The notes beneath the pieces are model-generated. The model did not search any database. It saw only the letters and a program-made list of their open reading frames with translations, and was not told where the DNA came from. This document shows positions 16,010 to 24,175 of a DNA stretch of 48,002 nucleotides, one piece after another; the stretch's first letter is position 1, and the number at the start of each line of letters is the position of its first letter. Position numbers and translations under genes: made by a program. The DNA lies in NCBI GenBank assembly GCA_022819905.1, contig JAJEGJ010000011.1, positions 1 through 48,002 of the forward strand, read 5' to 3'. Source of the stretch: Alphaproteobacteria bacterium (lineage in GTDB: Bacteria; Pseudomonadota; Alphaproteobacteria; TMED109).

Positions 16010-17704
16010 ATGCGCACGAAAGAAACTCGTACCGTGATCGGACGACCGAGACTGTATGTCGGAATTCAGAAGTTGCTGATTAAAGAGCGATCTACGGCGG
16101 GAACCGGTCCACGGGCTGGCCGGTTTCGAAGGGCACCGATCTGGTCTGGCAACCGGATACGAGTGTCGGTGTGCTTGCCGATCCTGGTTGCGATTGCCGG
16201 CTGTTCCGCGAATCCGGTCACCGGCGAAAAGGAGCTCGTACTTTTCTCGACCGAGCACGAGATCGACACGGGCGAGAACTACTACCTGCCCGCCCAGCAG
16301 GCAGGAGGGGGACGTTACACCGCGGACCCGGCGCTTTCGGCATACGTGGCGTCCGTGGGGCAGCGGATCGCCAAAGTAAGCGACCGGACCCTGCCGTTCG
16401 AGTTCGTGGTGCTGAACGACAGCACACCGAATGCGTGGGCACTGCCGGGCGGCAAGATTGCGATCAACCGCGGTCTCCTGTTGGAACTGGACAACGAGGC
16501 GGAGCTTGCCGCCGTGCTGGCCCACGAGATCGTGCACGCCGCGGCGAGGCATGGCGCGCAGGCGATGAATCGTGACTTGATCTTCAATCTGATCCAGCAG
16601 GCCGCCGTTCTATCCGGCAAGGCGTCCGATGAACTTCTGGGCATTGGCCGCATGGCGTTCCACCTCGTCGGTCAGCGGTACAGCCGCGACGCCGAGCGTG
16701 AGGCGGACTACCACGGCATCCGCTACATGCGTGCCGCCGGCTACGACGCCAGTGCCGCCGTGACCCTGCAGGAGAAGTTTCTCGCACTTGCGACGAGCGG
16801 CGAACGAGACTGGCTTTCGGGCCTGTTTGCAAGTCATCCGCCCTCCGCGGAACGGGTGGCCAACAACCGTGCGGCAAGCGCGGCGTTTCCGCCCGGCGGC
16901 GACCTTGGCCGGGCCCGTTATCAGGACCGCATGGCGTATCTGCTCGGCCGACGATCCGCCTACGAGCGGGCGGATCAAGCGAACCGCCTGTTCGAGGAGT
17001 CGCCTGCAGATGCCCTCCGACTGATCGAGGAAGCCGTGCAGGCGGAGCCCCGCGAGGCACGATTCCACGGCATCAGAGGCAAGGTGCTGGCGCGGCAGGG
17101 CCGGTTGGCCGACGCGGTCGACGCCTACGGCGCGGCGATCAGCCGCGACGCGGGTTATTTCGAGCACTATCTCGGCCGCGGATTGGCGTATCGGTTTCTT
17201 GATGATCGGTCGCGCGCCAAAGCGGATCTGGAACGCAGTATCCAGCTGCTTCCAACCGTGCTCGCAAGCTACGTGCTGGGCGACATGATGCTCGCGGAGG
17301 GCCGGCGCCCGGAGGCCAAACGTCTGTTCGAGTCCGTCGGGAACGCCAGCGGCCCGATCGGTGCCGCAGCCCGCGAGGACTTTGTCATTCTGGACATTGC
17401 GGACCGTCCGCAGCGCCACGTTTCGGCGAAGCCCTTCCTCGACAACGGGCGAATCTTGGTGGAGGTCGGAAATACGACGGCGCACACCCTGAGTCGCGTT
17501 GCACTTCGTATCGATGCCGATGTCAACGGAACTCCGATCTCCCGCCGCCTGCCGAATCTGCGCCTCGAGGCGCATGCCCGCGGCGTCGTGGACAGCGGTC
17601 TGTACTACCGCGAGACGGATGCGATCCGCGTAGCCGCCGAAGTACTTCGCGCCGTTCCGGTTACGGAGCCACGTGAGGCGCGGCCATACAGGGCGTATCC
17701 CTAG
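16010..17704 (+). CDS. M48-family zinc metalloprotease lipoprotein with TPR-like region
   Basis: Periplasmic or outer-membrane-linked protease of the BepA/LoiP type. A hydrophobic stretch ending LPILVAIAGC is a lipobox, followed by SANPVTGEKEL, the usual start of mature M48 lipoproteins. AVLAHEIVHAAARHG is the HExxH zinc site (His-Glu-x-x-His), and READYHGIRYM supplies the third zinc ligand Glu. The C-terminal third has TPR-like pairs (DALRLIEEAVQAEPREARFH, then GRLADAVDAYGAAISRD and SRAKADLERSIQLLP). Such enzymes degrade or help assemble outer-membrane proteins. The start is uncertain: ATG 16010 leaves about 64 residues before the lipobox Cys, longer than normal; a TTG or GTG further in may be used. 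Confidence 0.88.
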   Translation: MRTKETRTVIGRPRLYVGIQKLLIKERSTAGTGPRAGRFRRAPIWSGNRIRVSVCLPILVAIAGCSANPVTGEKELVLFSTEHEIDTGENYYLPAQQAGGGRYTADPALSAYVASVGQRIAKVSDRTLPFEFVVLNDSTPNAWALPGGKIAINRGLLLELDNEAELAAVLAHEIVHAAARHGAQAMNRDLIFNLIQQAAVLSGKASDELLGIGRMAFHLVGQRYSRDAEREADYHGIRYMRAAGYDASAAVTLQEKFLALATSGERDWLSGLFASHPPSAERVANNRAASAAFPPGGDLGRARYQDRMAYLLGRRSAYERADQANRLFEESPADALRLIEEAVQAEPREARFHGIRGKVLARQGRLADAVDAYGAAISRDAGYFEHYLGRGLAYRFLDDRSRAKADLERSIQLLPTVLASYVLGDMMLAEGRRPEAKRLFESVGNASGPIGAAAREDFVILDIADRPQRHVSAKPFLDNGRILVEVGNTTAHTLSRVALRIDADVNGTPISRRLPNLRLEAHARGVVDSGLYYRETDAIRVAAEVLRAVPVTEPREARPYRAYP

Positions 17705-17922
17705 CGAGCCGACGACCGTGCCATGGATTTTGGAGGGCGGTCGGCATCAGTGCGCTCGCCGGAGCGGATGCCTCTCCAAGCATTTCCTTCCATGCCGACG
17801 GCCACGTGCGGGCGGTCGATCCAAGTAACGGCTGACCGGCACCGGCTCCAATCGGCGATCAGGCCAGCCAGTGCTGGGCGTGCTGCGCTGGTGGCCGGCG
17901 CCCGTCGCCGAGCGAATCCCGG

Positions 17923-18243
17923 TCACCCGGAGGCATCCTCGAAGTGGCCGTAGCCGTAGTACCAGACGCTGCCTGCGTGGTGCGACGTCCGCAGCGTGTG
18001 TACGGCACCCGCAGGAATTTGCACGAGATCCCCGGGCACACAACGGGCGACGTCTCCCGCCACTTCAATCTCGAGCTCGCCCTCGGCCACGACGACAAAT
18101 TCGTCCGTGTCGTGGACAAAGGCCGCCCAGACTTGTCCCGGCGGATCTCGGAAGACACCGAAGGAGAATTCCGGATGATCAGCCCTTACCGTGTCGCGCG
18201 AGACGGGAACGGTGTACGCACCGTGCCGAAAGAAATCGTGCAT
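17923..18243 (-). CDS. Small cupin-domain protein
   Basis: 106 residues forming one cupin barrel. WAAFVHDTDEFVVVAEGELE is the first cupin motif with a single His and Glu, and PGDLVQIPAGAVHTLRTS is the second motif with the metal-binding His. Single-domain cupins of this size may be isomerases, dioxygenases or sugar sensors; the activity cannot be told here. The ATG at 18241-18243 is preceded by GGAAGGG about 8 nt upstream and is preferred to an ATG at 18294. It ends about 220 bp from the M48 gene and stands alone on its strand. Confidence 0.8.
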   Translation of the reverse strand: MHDFFRHGAYTVPVSRDTVRADHPEFSFGVFRDPPGQVWAAFVHDTDEFVVVAEGELEIEVAGDVARCVPGDLVQIPAGAVHTLRTSHHAGSVWYYGYGHFEDASG

Positions 18244-18619
18244 CCCCAGTTCCCTTCCGAACGGCAGTTGCCGGGACCGGCCGCAGCCGATCATCGATGG
18301 TCAAGATTGACGTCGCAGCGGCCCTGTCACCCTCTCGACCCGGCAGGAGTCATGATAGTTCCCACCTGGATCTGTCACGATGCAAAGGGGGCGATGCCGA
18401 TACGCCTTCCGCACCGAAGTCTTCGGGCGCCCGGCCTGGCGAGAGGCCGTGGCCGTGGCCGGATGGGCATAGGCTGACGTTTCCGCAGCGCCCGATGCAG
18501 TGGGTGCGTCGGCGAAGCGTGCCTTCACAGCTTGTCTCGATCAACGTGACATGTGCCTTGCGGCGCGGGCACAGCTCGAACGCCGGTGACTGCAGCTCAT
18601 CGCCCAGAGGAGCGAACCT
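18244..18619. other. Divergent intergenic region
   Basis: About 375 bp between the cupin gene and the SRPBCC gene. It carries the promoters of both; no other gene or clear motif is seen. Confidence 0.4.
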
Positions 18620-19123
18620 GTGTTGATGAAGTGGATTGTCGGAACCGTGGTCTCGCTAGCGCTGGCCCTCGTGATTCTGTTCCTTCTGGGTCGCGAGACG
18701 TTTCACGCCGAGATCACCATAGACGCCACGCCGAAGGAGGTCTGGTCGGTGCTGACCGACGTCTCCAACTATGCGGCATGGCACCCGCTGCTTGTCCCGA
18801 TCAGTGGCGAGATCCGCGAGGGTGCGGAAGTCGAGTACCGAATGACCCAGCCCGACGGCACCCGGTCCATCATGAAATCCAGAGTTGAGAAGGCGGTCGC
18901 CCTGAAGGAACTACAGCAGCGCGCCGGAATACCGGGCATCCTGACGGCCCACCACAGCTATCGGCTGGAACCGGTCCAGGGTGGAACACGCCTGATCCTG
19001 CATGAAGTCGACAATGGCGTCGCCATGCTGTTCTGGGATTCGAGCTGGGTCCAACCGACCTACGAAGCGGTGAACCAAGCGCTCAAGCTCCGTGTCGAAG
19101 GGCTGAGAGAGTCCCAGCGATAG
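18620..19123 (+). CDS. SRPBCC-family protein with N-terminal membrane anchor
   Basis: 167 residues. Residues 4-23 (KWIVGTVVSLALALVILFLL) are one membrane helix, followed by a START-like SRPBCC domain: EITIDATPKEVWSVLTDVSN and YAAWHPLL are the standard opening strand, helix and tryptophan motif of polyketide cyclase/dehydrase-like proteins. The fold makes a deep pocket for lipids or hydrophobic ligands. A GTG at 18620 with AGGAG 8 nt upstream is the best start; an in-frame ATG is at 18626. It precedes an ABM-domain gene by about 250 bp on the same strand. The ligand is unknown. Confidence 0.82.
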   Translation: MLMKWIVGTVVSLALALVILFLLGRETFHAEITIDATPKEVWSVLTDVSNYAAWHPLLVPISGEIREGAEVEYRMTQPDGTRSIMKSRVEKAVALKELQQRAGIPGILTAHHSYRLEPVQGGTRLILHEVDNGVAMLFWDSSWVQPTYEAVNQALKLRVEGLRESQR

Positions 19124-19377
19124 TCGGTCTTCGGCCGGCGAGCCTCGTTCTTGATCGGTTATCCTGGCCGTCGGTGCTCACGCTTCGCGATGGCGGCCCC
19201 CGCGCCGGACACTGGGCCGAACCCCGGATCGACCGGCGGATACTCATCGGTCCATGGTTGCCGTCAAGGGCCCCAAGTTATTGCGCTTCGGGTCCGGACA
19301 TGGTCGACTGGTGCGCGGCCGAGCACGGCGGATCGGCAATAGTGATAGCTTCACATCGGAAAGGGTGGGGTAACGAA

Positions 19378-19671
19378 ATGGCTGCAAGAGTGATTCTCGA
19401 AGTCAAGGCGAAGCCCGGCACCGGGGATGAACTGGTTGCATTTTTCAGGTCGATCCTGCCGGAAACGCGGGCTCACGATGGCTGTGCCAGCGTCGAGACG
19501 CTGCGGAACAGCGACGACCCCGACCAGGTCGTGGTGGTGGAAGTGTGGGAATCCCGCGAGCAATACGAGAAATACCTGGCCTGGCAGCGGGACAGGGGTA
19601 CCAGCGCCCGGCTGATAGGTCGCCTTGCCGAGTCACCCAGCATTCGCCATTTCGAGTTGACCGACGCCTGA
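19378..19671 (+). CDS. ABM-domain protein (putative quinol monooxygenase)
   Basis: 97 residues, a normal length for single-domain antibiotic biosynthesis monooxygenase (ABM) proteins with a dimeric ferredoxin-like fold. VILEVKAKPGTGDELVAFF and DGCASVETLRN, then VVVVEVWESREQYEKYLAW, follow the family pattern; YgiN-like relatives oxidise quinols, others are anthrone oxygenases or heme-degrading enzymes. No heme-binding His at the usual place is evident, so the reaction is open. The ATG at 19378 follows a purine-rich stretch; an ORF extension upstream lacks homology. Confidence 0.82.
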   Translation: MAARVILEVKAKPGTGDELVAFFRSILPETRAHDGCASVETLRNSDDPDQVVVVEVWESREQYEKYLAWQRDRGTSARLIGRLAESPSIRHFELTDA

Positions 19672-19817
19672 AACGGGATCGGGGCAGGGGGAGCCCAGGC
19701 CCCGGATCGTACACCGTATGCTTGGCGGGGCGACCGACAATCTCGTCGCTCAGTCCGGGGCCCATACGGTCCCAACCCGGCGACACGGCCAAACTCCGGG
19801 AAGCCTTACAGAACGCA

Positions 19818-21419
19818 CTAGCTGTAGTAGCGAAATTCCACCGTGGGATCACGCTTGATCTGCTCGAGCAGCGCCACCTCCCAGGTCAGATAATCCCGGG
19901 CGTGTTTCTCGTAATCCTCCGCACGCTGGTAAGGCCTGTACCAGATGTCATCCAGCGTCGTGGTGATTCTGTCGGTACCGGTCTCGACCGGCAGGCCTGC
20001 GTCAAACCAGCCGGAGTTTCCGCCCTCGAGCACCCTGATGCTTGCGGATGGCCAGAGTTCCGCTGCTTCGGGCGCCGCGTAATGGGCGAGCACTCCGTCA
20101 AGCGAGGTCAGCACCAGGAGCTTCACCGCCGGCAGAGTCGCGTGGGCCACATCAAGACGGGATCGCACTCCCCACCACGCCCCAGGGACGTGACCATTCC
20201 GAAAGCTAAGGCTGCTGGATAGGTCGATCACCGCGACCTCGTCACTGCCCAGCATCCGCTCAAGTTCATCTGCCTGCAGCGTCGGCCACCTCGAGAATCC
20301 GAGGCGCGTCGACCGGCGTTGACCGCGCTCTGTCGCACAGCCGGCAAATCCGTCATCGCCTTCGGGTTTCAGGACATACACATCCTTCAGTCCCATTTGG
20401 TTGAGCCAGGAGGCCGTCAGCACGGAGCGGACCCCCGCAGGGTCGATCAGCACAATCCTGGCGTTGCGCACCCCGATGTACTCGTCGGTCGCCTGAACCA
20501 GCTGCCCGCCCGGCGCATGGCGCGAGCCGGCAATCCGGCCGGCCTCAAATTCCTCCCTCGTGCGCACGTCCAGGACAAACAGCGTGCGTGTGGAGTCATG
20601 CTGCCATGCACGAACGATCTCACCGCCGACGAATTCGACCCCGAAGCGCTTGGCAATCCGGTCGGCTCCTGCCACTGCCATGGCATATCCGCGCGCGGAC
20701 GGAGGAGCAGCCACGCGTGTTGCGCCCCGCTCGCAACCGAAACCGGCAATCTCCCATCCCATGGTTCCGTTCGTCAGGGCCGCCACGCGGTTGGGAATGC
20801 CCGCATTCCGCAGCGACTGGCAACCGATGATGCTTCGCGTACGCCCGGCGCAATTCACGACCACGAGCGCATCGGTGTCGGGCACCAGATCATGCACCCG
20901 GTACACGAGCTCCGCCCCAGGTACGTCAGTGCTGCAAGGAATGGTCATTCGGTGATATTCGTCGTAGGGACGCGAGTCGAGGACCACGACTGGTTCGCCG
21001 CGATCGAACATCGCCTTGAGCTCCTCGGGACGGATTGCCGGCGTTTGGAAGCGATGCTCGATGTATTCGCCAAACGCCTTCGACGGCACGTTCACGCCGC
21101 TGAATAGCTCCCTTCCGCTCGTTTCCCACCCGGAGCATCCACCTTCAAGCACCGAGAGATCGGCGTACCCGGCGTCGGCCAGCTTGCCCGCCGCGCGATC
21201 GGCCAGGCCTTCGCCGCCGTTGTCGAGCAGGATGACCGGAACCGTACGGCGGGGTACGAGATCGGCCACCATCGTTTCCAGGTGCGAAAGTGGCGCCGAA
21301 CACGCGTGGAACGGGTGTCCCTGCGCATGCACCCCTTGCTCGCGCACGTCGAGAAACGCGAATTCGCCCGGTCCCGACAGCAACTCCCGCATGCACGCTT
21401 GCGACAGTTGCCGCGTCAC
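19818..21419 (-). CDS. Protein with four tandem rhodanese-like domains
   Basis: 533 residues made of four rhodanese (Cdc25-like) domains. Domain 1 (about 1-110, FAFLDVREQGVHAQGHP) has no catalytic Cys in its active loop (ILLDNGGEG). Domain 2 (about 125-240, VVVLDSRPYDEYHRMTIP) has the complete loop VVVNCAGRTRS. Domain 3 (about 260-365, LFVLDVRTREEFEAGRIA) reads VLIDPAGVRS, and domain 4 (about 375-480, VAVIDLSSSLSFRNGHVP) reads LVLTSLDGV. So only one domain can carry a persulfide; the others are probably structural or binding modules. Rhodaneses move sulfane sulfur to thiols or cyanide. GTG start with AGGAG 8 nt upstream. Divergent from the dioxygenase-like cupin at 21787. Confidence 0.88.
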   Translation of the reverse strand: MTRQLSQACMRELLSGPGEFAFLDVREQGVHAQGHPFHACSAPLSHLETMVADLVPRRTVPVILLDNGGEGLADRAAGKLADAGYADLSVLEGGCSGWETSGRELFSGVNVPSKAFGEYIEHRFQTPAIRPEELKAMFDRGEPVVVLDSRPYDEYHRMTIPCSTDVPGAELVYRVHDLVPDTDALVVVNCAGRTRSIIGCQSLRNAGIPNRVAALTNGTMGWEIAGFGCERGATRVAAPPSARGYAMAVAGADRIAKRFGVEFVGGEIVRAWQHDSTRTLFVLDVRTREEFEAGRIAGSRHAPGGQLVQATDEYIGVRNARIVLIDPAGVRSVLTASWLNQMGLKDVYVLKPEGDDGFAGCATERGQRRSTRLGFSRWPTLQADELERMLGSDEVAVIDLSSSLSFRNGHVPGAWWGVRSRLDVAHATLPAVKLLVLTSLDGVLAHYAAPEAAELWPSASIRVLEGGNSGWFDAGLPVETGTDRITTTLDDIWYRPYQRAEDYEKHARDYLTWEVALLEQIKRDPTVEFRYYS

Positions 21420-21786
21420 GAAGAAGCTCCTGTCCAGGTCTGGATGATCCGTCGACCCCGTGTGTGCATCAGCTTCCGGTGACCTCTCGAATGGCGGGTC
21501 CAGGGCATCTGGCGGGCGCGAGCACCCAGGCAGGAGGGCAGGTCACGGCAAGACGCGTCACCATGTGGATCATCCCGTACTCGAATGCACGCCGGAACCC
21601 CTGGCGCCACCTCGGTCAGGCGACGACCGCCAGCCCGTGCATGCCTTCCGCCGTGGTCCCGTGCCAGCGGGAGAGCCGCTGCCCGCAGTCCTGGAATTCC
21701 GCGGCGCTGGACTTGGCCTGGCTTGGCTGCCACACATACTGCGCTTTCGCCTCGGTTCGGGCGAAGCGTTCGCGGGGGAGACGGCC
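21420..21786. other. Divergent promoter region of the rhodanese and cupin genes
   Basis: About 365 bp between divergent starts, expected to hold both promoters. An open frame runs in from 21460 into the cupin gene, but it lacks a ribosome-binding site and the family begins at 21787. Confidence 0.45.
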
Positions 21787-22305
21787 ATGGCATACGCGCT
21801 TGAGCAACTCGCAGCAGATTGCCGGGAGTCACTCCGGCGGGACCCGGGCCGAACCGGGCGAGAGGACGTCCGCAAGTTCATCGAGCGGGCCTGTGCCGAT
21901 TCGGAGTTTGTGCGCGCCCACCTCGGACCAACCATGGAGGATGCGCGCAAGATTCTTTACGAGGATCCGGAGCTCGGATTCTGCATCCTGGCGCATGTGC
22001 ACGTGGGCGTTGCGAGCAGCCAACCCCACGACCACGGTCCGAGTTGGGCCGTGTATGGACAGGTTGCCGGCGAGACCGAGATGATCGAATGGCAGGAAGT
22101 GTCGCCGGGACGCGTCGAGAAGGCGCGACAGTATCGTTTGCGTCCAGGTCAGGCCGTGGTCTACCACGAGGGGGATATCCATTCACCGCGGCGCGAGGGC
22201 GCGACCCGGCTGCTGCGGGTGGAAGGCGTCAACATGGACAACGTCGGCCGTCGCCGTTTCAGTCCCGTCGACCCGCGCGACCAGCTGGCGCATTCACAGT
22301 CCTGA
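21787..22305 (+). CDS. Cupin with three-His iron site, cysteine/thiol dioxygenase-like
   Basis: 172 residues. An N-terminal helical part (EDVRKFIERACADSEFVRAH) is followed by a cupin barrel. SSQPHDHGPSWAVYGQVAGE supplies the HxH pair of cupin motif 1 and AVVYHEGDIHSPRR the third His. Three-His iron centres of this layout occur in cysteine dioxygenase and 3-mercaptopropionate dioxygenase, which oxidise thiols to sulfinic acids with O2; the Cys-Tyr crosslink cysteine of eukaryotic CDO is not seen. GGGGGAG stands about 6 nt before the ATG. Divergent from a rhodanese protein, which supports a thiol-sulfur role, but other three-His cupins cannot be excluded. Confidence 0.65.
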   Translation: MAYALEQLAADCRESLRRDPGRTGREDVRKFIERACADSEFVRAHLGPTMEDARKILYEDPELGFCILAHVHVGVASSQPHDHGPSWAVYGQVAGETEMIEWQEVSPGRVEKARQYRLRPGQAVVYHEGDIHSPRREGATRLLRVEGVNMDNVGRRRFSPVDPRDQLAHSQS

Positions 22306-22832
22306 TCGAAGCATTTCCTACAGCGGGTACCTTGCGCCCGAGCAATCGCGTTCGGCAGACAAACCACGGCGCCCGTCGCTGGCTTGGCCCGGCGCGTGAC
22401 AGCGCAGCACCGTGACTTCCGTCGGTGGCAGCCGCCCCGGTATCCGATCAGGGAGGAACGGCCCGGGCTCTGCCGGTGCAGCAGTCCCTGCGCCCGGCTT
22501 GGGTTTCTTCCTCAACGACAACGAGACTGGTGGCCGCTGTTCTCGACCGCCTCGGAAGTCCGCACGGTCGTGACCGGATCTTCGGGGCCGGAACCGCAGG
22601 CGCTCGGTGTCCCCCGCTCGTGCATGGAGGCGGATTGCCGGCATGCGGCCGGTGAGCGCAACGGCCGTCCGTCCGGCATGGTATGGTGCCGCCGCTGGAA
22701 CGCTTTCCCGTACACCTGCGGCCATCTCCGGGCACGGCGCCGAAGACGGATGCTTCATTGGACTTCCGGAACATCGGAGGCAGCGGGCGGGACCGCGCCT
22801 TGCACCAGCAGAAGTCAGTGGGGAGGTTGTGA
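22306..22832. other. Intergenic region upstream of the hydroxylase operon
   Basis: About 525 bp without a supported gene. The 3' end carries GGGGAGG directly before the GTG start of the FAD subunit. The promoter and any regulator site of the molybdenum hydroxylase operon should lie here; no palindrome stands out. Confidence 0.4.
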
Positions 22833-23696
22833 GTGCGGTATGAGGCACCCGAAACCATCGAAGGGGCGGTGAAGCTCCTCGCGGGCGGTGGCCCGCGGGG
22901 ACGAGTGCTGGCGGGAGGCACGGACCTGCTCGTCCAGCTCCGCGCCGGCATGATCGCGCCGGAACTCGTCGTCGACATCAAGCGAATCGACGAGACCCGG
23001 GAGATTCGCGAAGAAGGCGGCAGGCTCGTCATCGGCGCTGCGGTCACAGGAGCTGAGTTGGGTGAGCACGCGGCTGCCAAGGCGATGTGGCCGGGCGTGG
23101 TCGAATCGGCCGAGCTGATTGGCTCGACCCAGATCCAGGGCCGGGCCAGCCTGGCCGGCAATCTCTGCAACGCATCGCCGGCGGCAGACACCGTGCCTGC
23201 TCTGGTGGCCGCTGCCGCCCAGTGCAGGATCGCGGGCCCGGGCGGCGTGCGCCGCCTGCCCGTCGAAGAGGTCTGCACGGGACCTGGCCAGCTCTCTCTG
23301 GACGACGGCGAATTCGTCGTCGCATTCGAGTTTCCGGAACGGCGGCCGCGTTCGGCCGACGCTTACCTGCGTTTCATTCCCCGCACCGAGATGGACATCG
23401 CGGTCGTTGGCGCCGGGGTCAACCTCTCGTTTGACGACAGCGGACGTTGCGCCGCTGCCCGGGTCGCCCTCGGTGCGGTCGCCCCTACCGTGATCCTCGT
23501 TGAAGCGGCCGGTCGGGCGCTGGTCGGCACCGAATGCGACGATGCAGCCCTGCAGAACATGGCTGCCGCGGCCAGTGCGGCCTGTCGTCCGATCGACGAC
23601 AAGCGGGGCACGGTCGAGTACCGAACCAAGGTCGCGGGGGTACTGGCGACACGAGCGGCAAAGATTGCCGCGCAGCGGGCCAAGGGGGCGCGATAA
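22833..23696 (+). CDS. FAD-binding subunit of a xanthine dehydrogenase/CO dehydrogenase-type enzyme
   Basis: 287 residues, the medium subunit of a three-subunit molybdenum hydroxylase. LAGGTDLLVQLRAGMIAPEL and VVDIKRI are the first FAD-diphosphate motif (AGGTDL), and GRASLAGNLCNASPAADTVP is the second (GNL.NASP.AD). The FAD passes electrons from the 2Fe-2S subunit to an acceptor. A GTG at 22833 with GGGGAGG about 6-10 nt upstream is the start. Its TAA overlaps the next ATG by one base (TAATG), so translation of the 2Fe-2S subunit is coupled. Confidence 0.93.
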   Translation: MRYEAPETIEGAVKLLAGGGPRGRVLAGGTDLLVQLRAGMIAPELVVDIKRIDETREIREEGGRLVIGAAVTGAELGEHAAAKAMWPGVVESAELIGSTQIQGRASLAGNLCNASPAADTVPALVAAAAQCRIAGPGGVRRLPVEEVCTGPGQLSLDDGEFVVAFEFPERRPRSADAYLRFIPRTEMDIAVVGAGVNLSFDDSGRCAAARVALGAVAPTVILVEAAGRALVGTECDDAALQNMAAAASAACRPIDDKRGTVEYRTKVAGVLATRAAKIAAQRAKGAR

Positions 23697-24172
23697 TGGC
23701 CAAGGCACACGTCACGACGACCGTCAACGGGGACCCGGTCGAATTCCTCTGTGACGCCGAGCAGACCCTGCTCGATGTACTGAGAGATGAGCTCTACCTC
23801 ACCGGCAGCAAGGAAGGATGCGGTTCGGGCGACTGCGGCGCGTGCAGCGTCATCGTCGACGACCGCCTCGTGTGCGCCTGCCTGATGCTTGGCGTGGAGG
23901 CGGAGGGGCATTCCATCGAAACGATCGAAGGAATGGCCAATGGCGACCAGCTCCACCCGCTGCAGACGAAATTCCTCGAGCACGCGGCGCTTCAGTGCGG
24001 GGTCTGCACGCCCGGCATCCTTGTGGCCGCGAAGTCACTGCTCGAGCGCAACCCCGATCCGACCGAGATCGAGGTCCGGTACTGGCTGGCAGGCAATCTC
24101 TGCCGCTGCACCGGTTATGACAAGATCGTGCGTGCCGTGTTAGACACGGCGCAAGAGATGCGAGGAGGCTGA
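23696..24172 (+). CDS. 2Fe-2S subunit of the molybdenum hydroxylase
   Basis: 158 residues, normal for the small subunit. The plant-type ferredoxin cluster cysteines are in [16 protein letters not shown] with a fourth in VCAC, and the second cluster in [10 protein letters not shown] and GNLCRCTGY. It carries electrons from the molybdenum site to FAD. The start overlaps the FAD subunit stop, and the large subunit gene begins 4 nt after its stop (24173-24175 lie between). CGFC is more usual than CGVC in the second cluster; the cysteines themselves are all kept. Confidence 0.95.
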   Translation: MAKAHVTTTVNGDPVEFLCDAEQTLLDVLRDELYLTGSKEGCGSGDCGACSVIVDDRLVCACLMLGVEAEGHSIETIEGMANGDQLHPLQTKFLEHAALQCGVCTPGILVAAKSLLERNPDPTEIEVRYWLAGNLCRCTGYDKIVRAVLDTAQEMRGG

Positions 24173-24175
24173 GCG

